Of a DNA stretch of 59,188 bases, positions 1 through 8,441 are shown in pieces. This DNA is from Candidatus Minthosoma equi (lineage in GTDB: Bacteria; Bacteroidota; Bacteroidia; Bacteroidales; Bacteroidaceae): contig JAGHUI010000051.1 in NCBI GenBank assembly GCA_018064885.1, positions 1-59,188 of the forward strand. The letters run 5' to 3'. Position 1 is the first letter of the stretch. Each line of letters opens with the position of its first letter. The notes under the pieces are model-generated. The model searched no databases. It had not been told where the DNA came from and worked only from the letters and a program-made list of their open reading frames with translations. Both the position numbers and the translations under genes were made by a program.

Positions 1-270
1 GCGCCCACACAGGCTATTAAATACCAACGATTTCAAAGAACTATTATATTATGGCGTCTCGGACGCTGCGTGATTATTCAAATTTTTAACGAACTATTGA
101 ATTTAGCAATTAAAAAATATTATTTTAAATAGTAAATATCTTATATGAGGTGTTGAAAAAGATTTATAGTTTGATAAATAATTTTACAATTTATGTTGTT
201 CTATTTTCATTATTTTTTATTCGTATTTCTACAATAACAAGGACAAAGTTAGTGATTTTCGGCAAATTGG
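1..270. other. Left-edge intergenic DNA, possible tail of an upstream gene
   Basis: The first 130 bases are open in frame 1 to a TAG at 130-132. They are also open in frame 2 to a TGA at 71-73, with a peptide ending LLYYGVSDAA that looks more protein-like. Either could be the 3' end of a gene that begins outside the window, but neither is recognisable. From about 100 to 270 the DNA is very AT-rich and I see nothing more in it. Confidence 0.3.
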
Positions 271-301
271 TTGTAGATTTATGAAAGTTTCTTTATTTTT
301 G
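271..301 (+). promoter_or_regulatory. Bacteroidales-type promoter of the DUF4254/GT/LicD operon
   Basis: TTG at 271-273 is followed after 20 bp by TATTTTTG at 294-301, matching the Bacteroidetes -33/-7 consensus (TTTG, 19-21 bp, TAnnTTTG). The start codon at 333 leaves a leader of about 25 nt. Confidence 0.65.
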
Positions 302-332
302 CACTAAATTTTAACTAAAATCACACATTTAT

Positions 333-938
333 ATGACTTTCACGCAACGCGCATATCCAATTTTCGAGCAATCCATTAAGGATTATCATGTTTACGACAA
401 CGTTGATCAGCCTATCAACAACCCATACGCAGAAGGCACAATTGAGTATTATCTCTACATCAAAAATTGGATTGACACAGTGCAGTGGCATTTTGAGGAC
501 ATCATTCGCGACCCACAGATTGATCCAGTGGCAGCCCTCACACTCAAGCGCCGCATCGACAAGAGCAATCAGGACCGCACAGACTTGGTGGAAATGATTG
601 ACAGCTACTTCCTGACAACATACAAGGACGTAGAAATCAAAGCAGACGCTACAATCAACACCGAGAGTCCAGCATGGGCTGTTGACCGCTTGAGCATCTT
701 GGCTCTGAAGATCTACCACATGCAGGAGCAGGTGGACCGCAAGGATGCCAGTGAAGAGCACATCGCAACATGTCAGAAGAAGCTCAGCGTGCTTCTTGAA
801 CAGCAGAAAGACCTCTCAAGTGCTATTGACCAACTCATAGCAGACATTGAAGAAGGCAATAAATACATGAAGGTGTACAAGCAGATGAAAATGTATAATG
901 ATCCTTCAACAAACCCTATTCTTTACGGAAAGAAATAA
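333..938 (+). CDS. DUF4254 domain-containing protein
   Basis: This 201-residue soluble, mostly helical, charged protein has the sequence character of the DUF4254 family of Bacteroidetes. It has no signal peptide and no membrane segment. The biochemical role of the family is not known to me; members commonly sit next to glycosyltransferases, as here, where the GT4 gene starts 2 bp after the stop. That suggests an accessory role in surface-glycan assembly, which is inference from context. It is the first gene of a six-gene run (333-5601) and has its own promoter at 271-301. The start codon follows the promoter at a normal leader length. Confidence 0.8.
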   Translation: MTFTQRAYPIFEQSIKDYHVYDNVDQPINNPYAEGTIEYYLYIKNWIDTVQWHFEDIIRDPQIDPVAALTLKRRIDKSNQDRTDLVEMIDSYFLTTYKDVEIKADATINTESPAWAVDRLSILALKIYHMQEQVDRKDASEEHIATCQKKLSVLLEQQKDLSSAIDQLIADIEEGNKYMKVYKQMKMYNDPSTNPILYGKK

Positions 939-940
939 AC

Positions 941-2041
941 ATGAGGATTGGGTTCGACGCTAAGAGGTTGTTCAACAACTTTACTGGCCTGGGGAATCAC
1001 AGCCGCACAACGATTGACATCTTGACGGAGAATTTCCCAGAGCATGAGTACTATCTATATACCCCAAAGGTGAGGCTGAATGATATAACACAACCCTACT
1101 TGGAACGAAAGGGCTGTCATACCATCCAGCCTCATGGCATTGTTAGAGGCAGCGCATGGAGAACCTTCGGACTCGTGAACGACATGAAGCGCGACGGCAT
1201 CCAGATTTTCCATGGATTGAGCAACGAAATGCCCACCAACCTTTTCCATTCCGGCATACCTTCCGTCGTAACTATCCACGATGTTGCTTTCAAGACATTT
1301 CCAGACATGTATCACTGGCACGACCGTCAGATATACGATAAAAAATGGCAATACGCCTGCAACCACGCAGACAGGATCATTGCCATCAGCGAATGTACAA
1401 AGCAGGATGTCCTGAAATACTACAATGTTCCTGATCATAAGGTTACAGTGGTGTATCAGCCAGTAAACCCTCGCTATTACACACCTATCGAAAAGACAGC
1501 ATCCAAGCCATACATGCTCTATGTAGGCAGTATCAATTCAAGAAAGAACCTGCTAAGCGTTGTCAAGGCAATGGAACTCATGCCTAAGGATTTGCAGATA
1601 CCGCTGATCGTCGTTGGCGGCGGAGGCAGCTATAAGAATGAGGTGAAGCAATATATAGCAGAGCACAATATGGAGCATCTGTTCCAATGGCCAGACATGG
1701 TGTTCAATGGCGAGCTGCAACAGCTTTACACCAATGCACAGCTTTTCGTATATCCTAGCTTCTATGAAGGATTCGGATTGCCAGTCGTTGAAGCACAGCT
1801 TTGCGGCTGCCCTGTAGTGACAAGCAATGTCAGCAGCCTCCCAGAAGCAGGAGGGCCATTCTCACTGAAAGCAAATCCGAACAGTCCAGAAGATATTTGC
1901 CAGATGATGATCAAAGCCCTGACAGATACGGCAAAACGAGAGGAGATGATCAACTGCGGACGCGACTACGCCATGAAGACCTTCCATCCAACGGTATTGG
2001 CACATCAGCTGATGGATGTATATGCAAAGCTGGCAGAATAA
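941..2041 (+). CDS. Glycosyltransferase family 4
   Basis: This 366-residue retaining GT-B transferase is predicted to move a sugar from a nucleotide-sugar donor onto a glycan acceptor at the cytoplasmic face of the inner membrane. The N-terminal Rossmann half starts MRIGFDAKRLF and contains VVTIHDVAF and RIIAISECT. The C-terminal donor half has YVGSINSRKNL near residue 195 and the E-x7-E motif EGFGLPVVEA near 276-285. Length is typical of the family. It starts 2 bp after the DUF4254 gene and is followed within 12 bp by licD, so the three are very likely co-transcribed. Donor and acceptor cannot be read from the sequence. Confidence 0.9.
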   Translation: MRIGFDAKRLFNNFTGLGNHSRTTIDILTENFPEHEYYLYTPKVRLNDITQPYLERKGCHTIQPHGIVRGSAWRTFGLVNDMKRDGIQIFHGLSNEMPTNLFHSGIPSVVTIHDVAFKTFPDMYHWHDRQIYDKKWQYACNHADRIIAISECTKQDVLKYYNVPDHKVTVVYQPVNPRYYTPIEKTASKPYMLYVGSINSRKNLLSVVKAMELMPKDLQIPLIVVGGGGSYKNEVKQYIAEHNMEHLFQWPDMVFNGELQQLYTNAQLFVYPSFYEGFGLPVVEAQLCGCPVVTSNVSSLPEAGGPFSLKANPNSPEDICQMMIKALTDTAKREEMINCGRDYAMKTFHPTVLAHQLMDVYAKLAE

Positions 2042-2052
2042 AAAATAAGAAA

Positions 2053-2913
2053 ATGAGACTCATAAACGAAGCAAACTACGATATTAGGACACTTCAAAAC
2101 CGATTAGTGCCCATTTTGGAATGCATTGACAAAGTGTGCAAGGAACACAACCTTCGTTACTATCTTTGGGCAGGCACAATGCTCGGTGCAGTGCGCCACA
2201 AGGGATTCATTCCTTGGGATGATGACATGGACATTGCCATGCCACGCAAAGACTATGAAGTACTCTTGAAGCATTGCGCAGAATGGGTGCCAGCACCTTT
2301 TGAGATTATCGGTCCACACAACCGTCCCGACTATCCATACACGTTTGCAAAGGTTGAGGACTCCAGCACAACCGTACTTGAGCGTCCCGACTTTCTTTTC
2401 CCAGAAGGTATCTATGTGGATATCTTCCCTATTGACGGCATTGTGCCAGAAGGCAGCGAGCGCAAAAGCCTTATGCGCAAATACAAGCGTTACAGAAAAA
2501 TGCTTTTCTTCCGGGGTCGTGACCCATACAAGCATGGAGGCGGTCCGAAAGCATGGGGCGGCTTGCTCTTCAACAAGATGTTCAGTTTGAAATGGATTTT
2601 GGGCAAGCTGAACGGCATCATGCTCAAATACAAATATGAAGATTGCGAGGATGTCATTGATTATGACTCTGTAGAGAGGGGCATTGTGAAGAAGGCATAC
2701 CTCGGCGAACCAAAGCTGTATGAATTTGAAGGTAAACAATTCCTCGGTGTGGCAGATTACGACAAGTACCTTACACAGTTCTATGGCGATTACATGACTC
2801 TTCCTCCAAAGGAGAAGCAGATACAGCATAACTTCTACTACATCGATCTTGACATGCCATACAGAGAGTTTGTCAAGCAAGGCAGACTTGAAGATTTCAA
2901 GCTGAAAAGATGA
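2053..2913 (+). CDS. LicD family phosphotransferase (copy 1)
   Basis: LicD proteins transfer a phospho-substituent such as phosphocholine from a CDP-activated donor onto a surface glycan. This 286-residue copy has the family core: GTMLGAVRHKGFIPWDDD near residues 40-57, with the metal-binding Asp cluster, then GIYVDIFPIDG and YGDYMTLPP toward the C-terminus. The reading frame is open upstream to 1801, but that stretch overlaps the GT4 gene in another frame and looks non-coding; the ATG at 2053, giving MRLINEANYDIRTLQ, aligns with the start of the paralogue at 4798. It is close in sequence to that paralogue, so a duplication is likely. The aminotransferase and LicC-like genes that follow suggest the donor is a CDP-amino-alcohol made in the same operon (inference). 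Confidence 0.88.
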   Translation: MRLINEANYDIRTLQNRLVPILECIDKVCKEHNLRYYLWAGTMLGAVRHKGFIPWDDDMDIAMPRKDYEVLLKHCAEWVPAPFEIIGPHNRPDYPYTFAKVEDSSTTVLERPDFLFPEGIYVDIFPIDGIVPEGSERKSLMRKYKRYRKMLFFRGRDPYKHGGGPKAWGGLLFNKMFSLKWILGKLNGIMLKYKYEDCEDVIDYDSVERGIVKKAYLGEPKLYEFEGKQFLGVADYDKYLTQFYGDYMTLPPKEKQIQHNFYYIDLDMPYREFVKQGRLEDFKLKR

Positions 2914-2952
2914 TGTAAACAAAAACAAGCAACAATTAAATCAATTATACTA

Positions 2953-3996
2953 ATGAATTTTCTTGATCGTAACGAATTCAATTTCGAGCCATCTGAAAAG
3001 GTGGTTGAAGCTATAAAGAATTTTGATCCAAAGGATTTGTGTTTCTACACCCGCATATACGACGAGGGTAAAAAGAGCGTTGTATCTGTGCGCCTGTCCG
3101 AAATATACGGTGTTCCAGAAGAGCAGGTGCTGCTTGGCTATGGCGGTGAGGACATCCTGAAGAATGCTGTTCACTACTATCTGATGAAGGGTAACAACAA
3201 GACAATCCTTATCCCCGAATTCTCATGGTGGTACTACAACCGCATCGCAGGTGAGTGCGGCGGCAACTTCGAGATGTATCCACTCTATGAGCAGGATGAC
3301 ACATTTGCATACAACGTGGACGAGGTTATCGAATACACCAATCGCATCTGTCCTCGCATGCTTCTTCTTGCTTCGCCAAACAACCCAACCGGCAACTGCC
3401 TGACAAGCGAGGAAATTGGACGCATCATGGAGAACATACCTTCTGAGACCATGGTGCTCATCGACGAGGCGTACGCTTCGTTCATCACAACCGATGTTGA
3501 CTACATTGCTCCACTTGTAAACAAATACAACAATCTCATCATCTCACGCACTCTTTCTAAGTTCTACGGACTCCCAGGCCTCCGCATGGGCTTCGGCTTC
3601 ATGGGAGCAGGACACACAGAGTTCTTAAGCTACGCAAATAAGTATCTTGGCTATAACCGTTTCAGCGAGGCTGTGGCACTTGCCGCACTAGACAGCGATG
3701 ACCACTATCGTGCCGTTGCCGACAAGATGGAATGGGATCGCCAGCTCTTCAAGAAGGAACTTGGCGACATGCCAGGATTCAAAGTATATAAGAGTGTGGC
3801 AAACTTCATCCTTATAAAGTATCCTGAAGAAATCAAGGAAGCCCTCAAGATTGCAATGGCAGAACAAGACTACAAGATTAAGTTCATGGGCGACAAGGGA
3901 CTTGAATCTTGCCTCCGCATCACTCTTGGACGCCCAGAGCAGATTCAGGTTGTTTGCGACACAATCAAGAAAGTAGCATTGAAGTCAAAAGCCTAA
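2953..3996 (+). CDS. HisC-like PLP-dependent aminotransferase
   Basis: A 347-residue fold-type I PLP enzyme of the histidinol-phosphate aminotransferase group. Visible motifs are SPNNPTG, the cofactor-binding DEAY, and SRTLSKFYGLPG with the Schiff-base lysine at about residue 203, followed by the LRMGF arginine. A C-terminal LRITLGRPEQ carries the expected substrate-carboxylate arginine. No histidine genes are nearby; it lies between licD and a licC-like cytidylyltransferase. HisC-like enzymes in capsule loci, such as those I recall from Campylobacter jejuni, act on phosphorylated C3 compounds to give amino-alcohol phosphates. I infer a similar role, supplying a phospho-amino-alcohol to the next gene product. 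A normal role in histidine synthesis cannot be excluded from sequence alone. Confidence 0.85.
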   Translation: MNFLDRNEFNFEPSEKVVEAIKNFDPKDLCFYTRIYDEGKKSVVSVRLSEIYGVPEEQVLLGYGGEDILKNAVHYYLMKGNNKTILIPEFSWWYYNRIAGECGGNFEMYPLYEQDDTFAYNVDEVIEYTNRICPRMLLLASPNNPTGNCLTSEEIGRIMENIPSETMVLIDEAYASFITTDVDYIAPLVNKYNNLIISRTLSKFYGLPGLRMGFGFMGAGHTEFLSYANKYLGYNRFSEAVALAALDSDDHYRAVADKMEWDRQLFKKELGDMPGFKVYKSVANFILIKYPEEIKEALKIAMAEQDYKIKFMGDKGLESCLRITLGRPEQIQVVCDTIKKVALKSKA

Positions 3997-4023
3997 AGTC
4001 AAGGTCAAAGTCAAGGTCTAAAG

Positions 4024-4788
4024 ATGAAAGCAGTTATACTGGCAGCAGGCATGGCATCACGCCTTCGCCCACTCACTAACAACACCCCGAAATGTCTTTT
4101 GAAAGTTGGCGAACGCAGTCTTCTTCAGCGCAGCATTGATGCACTCGTGGAAAATGGCGTGAGAGAATTCGTGTTTGTAACAGGCTACCTGCACGAGATG
4201 ATTGAGGAGTTTGCAGGCAAGCAATACCCAGATTTGAAATGTACATATATATATAATAATGTGTACGAGTCAACAAACAACATCTATTCTCTCTGGCTGG
4301 CACGTCCAGAAGCCGAGAACGAAGAGATACTCCTTCTCGACAGCGACCTGCTCTACGACCCTCTGATTGTGGGACGCGTGCTCGCCTCACCTGCCGACAA
4401 CATCCTCACCCTCATCAAGCATCCGCTTGGCGAGGAAGAGATGAAAGTTGTCACCGATGCCAACGGTTCTATCCTTGAAATCTGCAAGACATGCAACCCT
4501 GCCGAGGCTGCAGGAGAAAGCCTTGGAATAGAGAAGATGGGCAAAACCTATACCGCGGCGCTCTACAAGGAGTTGGAAATCATGATGAATGCAGAGCGCT
4601 ACATCACCAACGCCGACGGCAAGACAATCGACCAGCGTGACATCTTCTACGAGCGTGCTTTTGAGCGACTTATTCCTCAAGGACACACATACAAAGTGCT
4701 TGACGTGACAGACCTCTTCTCATGCGAGCTTGACACAGTTGAGGACTTCAACACAGCAAAAGAACTTATTCCAGCAAATCTTTACTAA
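4024..4788 (+). CDS. LicC-like cytidylyltransferase (phosphocholine cytidylyltransferase family)
   Basis: A 254-residue nucleotidyltransferase opening with MKAVILAAGMASRLRPLT and then PKCLLKVG, the NTP-binding loop and lysine of the sugar-phosphate and phosphocholine nucleotidyltransferase fold. YESTNNIYSLWLAR near residues 80-94 and LLLDSDLLYD near 102-111 are features I associate with LicC. The predicted reaction is CTP plus a phospho-alcohol giving a CDP-alcohol and pyrophosphate in the cytoplasm. It sits between the aminotransferase and the second licD (10 bp gap), which is the arrangement expected of a make-activate-transfer cassette. No choline uptake or kinase genes (LicA/LicB type) are present, so a substrate made in the cell is more likely than scavenged choline. 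Substrate identity is inferred. Confidence 0.8.
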   Translation: MKAVILAAGMASRLRPLTNNTPKCLLKVGERSLLQRSIDALVENGVREFVFVTGYLHEMIEEFAGKQYPDLKCTYIYNNVYESTNNIYSLWLARPEAENEEILLLDSDLLYDPLIVGRVLASPADNILTLIKHPLGEEEMKVVTDANGSILEICKTCNPAEAAGESLGIEKMGKTYTAALYKELEIMMNAERYITNADGKTIDQRDIFYERAFERLIPQGHTYKVLDVTDLFSCELDTVEDFNTAKELIPANLY

Positions 4789-4797
4789 TTTCATCCG

Positions 4798-5601
4798 ATG
4801 GCGGCATACGATATACGTCCACTTCAGCTCAGAATTCTTGACATCTTGCTTGCTATTCAAAAAGTGTGCGAAGAACACGAGTTGCGCTATTACATAATAG
4901 CAGGAACACTTTTGGGCGCAGTAAGGCACAAAGGATTCATTCCATGGGATGATGACCTCGATATTGCCATGCCACGTAAAGACTATGACCTGTTGATGGC
5001 ACACGCCAAGGAATGGATGCCTGAACCATTTGAGGTCGTAGCATACGAGACGGACAAACAGTATCCTCTGCCATTCGCCAAGATACAAGATGCCAGCACA
5101 ACGCTCATAGAGCGGATGCATCTCAAATATCTTGGCGGCATATATATTGATGTGTTCCCATTGGACGGAATGACATCCAGCAAACTCAAGCAGCGCATAC
5201 ACTTTGCACATTACTTCCTTCTGAAGAAAATTCAGTATTTCCTCTATCGCGATCCATACCGCCATGGCCATGGTCCATCTTGCTGGATTCCTTTGCTTTG
5301 TCGTAAATTATACACACTTGAAGAAGTACAGGAGAAGATGAAGCGAATGCAGAAAGAGTACGACTACGACACTTCAGAACTTGTTGTCGATCATGATGAT
5401 GGCAGAAAAGGCATAATGCCTCGCAAGAATCTCGGAGTCCCCACCCCAATTCTTTTCGAGAATAAGATTGTCATGGGCGTTGAGAATCCCCACGAATACC
5501 TCTCAACAAAGTATGGCGACTACATGACCATTCCTCCTGGTCCAAAGCAGCGACAGCACAACTTCCACCTTCTTGACTTGAACAAGAGCTATAAGGACTA
5601 A
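4798..5601 (+). CDS. LicD family phosphotransferase (copy 2)
   Basis: A 267-residue LicD protein, clearly paralogous to the gene at 2053. Shared landmarks are GTLLGAVRHKGFIPWDDD near residues 40-57, GIYIDVFPLDG, RDPYRHGHGP and YGDYMTIPPGPKQ. It is the last gene of the operon and is followed by a terminator hairpin at 5627-5655. Having two LicD enzymes with one cytidylyltransferase suggests either two acceptor positions on the same glycan or two acceptors (inference). No frameshift or missing motif is seen. Confidence 0.88.
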   Translation: MAAYDIRPLQLRILDILLAIQKVCEEHELRYYIIAGTLLGAVRHKGFIPWDDDLDIAMPRKDYDLLMAHAKEWMPEPFEVVAYETDKQYPLPFAKIQDASTTLIERMHLKYLGGIYIDVFPLDGMTSSKLKQRIHFAHYFLLKKIQYFLYRDPYRHGHGPSCWIPLLCRKLYTLEEVQEKMKRMQKEYDYDTSELVVDHDDGRKGIMPRKNLGVPTPILFENKIVMGVENPHEYLSTKYGDYMTIPPGPKQRQHNFHLLDLNKSYKD

Positions 5602-5626
5602 CAAGAATGTAATACATAACAACAAA

Positions 5627-5655
5627 AAGGTGTGACGGAAATTCCATCACACCTT
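5627..5655. terminator. Bidirectional terminator between licD copy 2 and the OM barrel gene
   Basis: AAGGTGTGA (5627-5635) pairs perfectly with TCACACCTT (5647-5655). A run of A precedes the stem and an AT-rich, T-containing stretch follows it. The flanking genes converge, so it can serve both. Confidence 0.75.
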
Positions 5656-5682
5656 ATATTTTCGATTTATTTCTAACTCAAA

Positions 5683-6237
5683 TTAGAGAGAGAAGTAAAC
5701 ACCGAAAGTGATTGCGTTGTCAACACCGAGGTTGAAAGAGTTCTTCTTAAGGTCACCCTGCTTAGAGAATCCGTAGCTAACTTCACCGAGGTGAGCAACG
5801 AGAGTTGTCTTTGGGCTGAGTGAGTAAGCGAGACCTGGGTTAATAGCGATCTTCCAGTCGTTCTGGTTGTCGTCGTTACCGCTCCAGTGAGTGTTAGCGT
5901 AAGAGAAACCACCATCGAGGAAGAACTTGAGGTCACCAACCTTAGCGTATGAGTAACGTACGTATGGGTGGAATGTGAATGCGTTAGCGTTTGATGTAAC
6001 GTTGCTTGCATTAGAGAGGTCACCGTGAGTGAAACCGATAGCGAGAGCTACATCCCAGTTCTCGTTGAGTGAGTAACCAACCTCTGGGAGTACTGTTACA
6101 GCGTTTTCGCTTGCAACCTTGTTACCGTCGAAAGTAGTCTTTGAAGTTGTGTAACCAGCTTCACCACCTACCCAAATCTGTGCGTTTGCAGCAACAGATG
6201 CAACTGCTACGATAGCAGTAAGAATAAACTTCTTCAT
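5683..6237 (-). CDS. Small outer-membrane beta-barrel protein
   Basis: A 184-residue protein with a clear signal peptide (MKKFILTAIVAVASVAANAQ) and then alternating amphipathic strands, ending in FGVYFSL with a C-terminal aromatic/Leu signature suited to BAM recognition. The pattern of GGEAGYTTS, LPEVGYSLN, FHPYVRYSYA and INPGLAYSLS is that of an eight-stranded OprW/OmpW/Opa-like barrel of Bacteroidetes. The function is unknown. The gene stands alone with its own promoter (6350-6382) and a leader of about 110 nt. It is convergent with the licD operon. Confidence 0.85.
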   Translation of the reverse strand: MKKFILTAIVAVASVAANAQIWVGGEAGYTTSKTTFDGNKVASENAVTVLPEVGYSLNENWDVALAIGFTHGDLSNASNVTSNANAFTFHPYVRYSYAKVGDLKFFLDGGFSYANTHWSGNDDNQNDWKIAINPGLAYSLSPKTTLVAHLGEVSYGFSKQGDLKKNSFNLGVDNAITFGVYFSL

Positions 6238-6349
6238 AATTTTGTTACCTAAAAAATAATCTTTTTACTTTCCTACTCTGTTATCCTAATTCAATTCTTT
6301 TTGAGCCAAGCGGAGTTTTTCGGAATCCCCTCCTGTTGCTTAGCGAGTG

Positions 6350-6382
6350 CAAAGTTAGGAACTTTTTGTTGTATGTGCCAAA
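6350..6382 (-). promoter_or_regulatory. Promoter of the OM barrel gene
   Basis: On the minus strand TTTG (6379-6382), 21 bp, then TAACTTTG (6350-6357). This predicts a leader of about 110 nt before the ATG at 6237. Confidence 0.6.
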
Positions 6383-6469
6383 CAAATGGTGTTAAATTCA
6401 GACAATTAGAACAATTATTTATTCTTTTGCAACAAAAAGGAACAATAAATTCAAAGATTTTGCAGCAAA

Positions 6470-6503
6470 TTTCGTTAGTTTAACTGGAAATTTGCTAATT
6501 TTG
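6470..6503 (+). promoter_or_regulatory. Likely promoter of dxs-trkA-trkH
   Basis: TAATTTTG at 6496-6503 matches the -7 consensus. The -33 element, TTCG near 6471, is weak. The dxs start codon follows at 6521. Confidence 0.5.
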
Positions 6504-6520
6504 CATGTTTTTACTACAGT

Positions 6521-8437
6521 ATGGGAGACAAAATAGAATATACATATATAAATAATATAGATTATCCTGCCGATTTGCGCAAACTGGGGGTGGAAGAACT
6601 GCCCAAGGTGTGCGAGGAGTTGAGAATGGATATCATAGAGGAGCTGTCGGTCAATCCTGGCCACTTGGCTAGCAGCCTTGGTGTGGTGGAGCTCACCGTG
6701 GCTCTTCACTATGTTTTCAATACACCATACGACAGGATTGTGTGGGATGTTGGTCATCAGGCTTACGGTCATAAGATTCTGACTGGCAGGCGCGACAAAT
6801 TCTGCACAAACAGGAAGCTGCACGGAATCAAGCCTTTCCCTCATCCATACGAAAGCGAGTATGACACATTCTGCTGCGGGCATGCAAGCAACAGTATTTC
6901 TGCGGCCTTAGGCATGGCTGTGGCTGCCAAGCTTAACAAAGAGGAAAGGCAGGTTGTTGCCGTTATTGGTGACGGTGCCATGAGCGGCGGCTTGGCTTTT
7001 GAAGGCATAAACAATACTGCAAGCACGCCTAATGATATGCTCATCGTTCTGAACGACAACAATATGAGCATTGACCGCAGCGTGGGCGGAATGAGAAAGT
7101 ACTTGTTGCAACTTACAACAAGTTCGCAATACAACAGCATAAGATATAAGATTTCCCAGAAACTTATCAACATGGGTGTTCTGACGGAGAAAAGGCGCAA
7201 GGGACTTATCCGCTTCAACAACAGCGTGAAGTCTGTGCTCACTCGTCAGCAGAACATGTTTGAGGGTATGGACATCCGCTATTTCGGTCCTACGGATGGA
7301 AATGACGTGATTGAGCTGGTTCGCATCCTCAGAGCAATCAAGGAGATGAAGGGCCCTAAGATTCTTCATATTCATACGAAGAAAGGCAAGGGCTATGCGC
7401 CAGCCGAGCAGAATGCTACTGTTTGGCATGCTCCGGGCAAGTTCGACTTCGAGAGCGGCGAGCGCATTCAGCATGATGATGGCAAAGCGCATCCGCCTAA
7501 GTTCCAAGATGTGTTTGGAATGACGCTCCTTGAGCTGGCTCAGAAAAACAACAAAATAGTTGGCGTGACACCTGCCATGCCTACAGGATGCTCTATGAAC
7601 ATCATGATGAAGGCAATGCCAAACCGTGTGTTTGATGTCGGCATTGCTGAAGGTCATGCAGTTACGTTCTCTGGCGGCATGGCTAAGGATGGTCTGATGC
7701 CATTCTGCAACATCTATTCTTCTTTTGCCCAGCGCGCATACGACAACATTATCCATGATGTCGCTACAATGAACCTTGATGTGGTGTTCTGCTTGGACAG
7801 AGCTGGAATTGTGGGTGAGGATGGCCCTACACATCATGGCGCATTCGACCTCGCAGCTCTACGTCCTATTCCAAACCTCACGATTGCATCTCCATACAAC
7901 GAGCCGGAACTGCGCAACCTTATGTTTACCGCGCAGTTGGGCAATAAAGGACCATTCGTGATCCGCTATCCAAGAGGCAACGGAAGCGTTATTGAATGGC
8001 GTCAGGACATGGAAGAAATAGCTGTCGGCAAGGGACGCAAGTTGAAAGATGGCGATGACATTGCAGTGCTAAGCCTCGGACCTATAGGCGTGGAGGCCGC
8101 GAAAGCTATTTCAATTGCAGAAATGAAGGCGTTGAACGAAAATAGCGCGGAAGCGCTCCATGTGGCTCATTACGATATGCGTTTCCTCAAACCTATTGAT
8201 ACTGATATACTTCATGAGGTTGGAAAGAATTTCAAGAAGGTCATCACGGTGGAGGACGCCACAATCAAGGGAGGCTTAGGAAGCGCTGTACTGGAGTTCT
8301 TTGCCGACAACGGATATGAATTGGAAGTGAAGCGCATCGGCATTCCAGATGAGTTCGTAGAGCACGGCACCGTGGCAGAACTTCTTGAGATTTGCAAAAT
8401 GGATGCAGAAAGCATAGCACAGGAGATATTGAAATAG
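6521..8437 (+). CDS. dxs: 1-deoxy-D-xylulose-5-phosphate synthase
   Basis: Thiamine-diphosphate enzyme that joins pyruvate and glyceraldehyde 3-phosphate to make DXP, the entry step of the MEP isoprenoid pathway and a precursor for thiamine and pyridoxal. At 638 residues it is full length. [15 protein letters not shown] near residues 74-88, [12 protein letters not shown] near 150 (ThDP/Mg motif), [13 protein letters not shown] near 380 and [15 protein letters not shown] near 427 are all present. trkA follows 4 bp after the stop, giving the dxs-trkA-trkH order that I know from Bacteroides and Prevotella. The IspD-like gene at 41390 is far away in a glycan operon and is not evidence of a MEP cluster. 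Confidence 0.97.
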   Translation: MGDKIEYTYINNIDYPADLRKLGVEELPKVCEELRMDIIEELSVNPGHLASSLGVVELTVALHYVFNTPYDRIVWDVGHQAYGHKILTGRRDKFCTNRKLHGIKPFPHPYESEYDTFCCGHASNSISAALGMAVAAKLNKEERQVVAVIGDGAMSGGLAFEGINNTASTPNDMLIVLNDNNMSIDRSVGGMRKYLLQLTTSSQYNSIRYKISQKLINMGVLTEKRRKGLIRFNNSVKSVLTRQQNMFEGMDIRYFGPTDGNDVIELVRILRAIKEMKGPKILHIHTKKGKGYAPAEQNATVWHAPGKFDFESGERIQHDDGKAHPPKFQDVFGMTLLELAQKNNKIVGVTPAMPTGCSMNIMMKAMPNRVFDVGIAEGHAVTFSGGMAKDGLMPFCNIYSSFAQRAYDNIIHDVATMNLDVVFCLDRAGIVGEDGPTHHGAFDLAALRPIPNLTIASPYNEPELRNLMFTAQLGNKGPFVIRYPRGNGSVIEWRQDMEEIAVGKGRKLKDGDDIAVLSLGPIGVEAAKAISIAEMKALNENSAEALHVAHYDMRFLKPIDTDILHEVGKNFKKVITVEDATIKGGLGSAVLEFFADNGYELEVKRIGIPDEFVEHGTVAELLEICKMDAESIAQEILK

Positions 8438-8441
8438 TAGT

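Noticed and set aside
1801-2052. N-terminal extension of licD copy 1
   Set aside because: It overlaps the GT4 gene in another frame, has no family homology by eye, and the paralogue at 4798 starts where the 2053 ATG does.
2104-2928. 274-residue ORF antisense to licD
   Set aside because: Shadow ORF; LicD motifs on the plus strand are unmistakable.
2953-3996. Aminotransferase as the histidine-pathway hisC
   Set aside because: No histidine genes are near and it lies between glycan phosphotransfer genes; kept as an alternative only.
6908-7837. 309-residue ORF antisense to dxs
   Set aside because: It is the shadow of a strongly supported gene; composition is His/Cys-rich and unlike a real protein.
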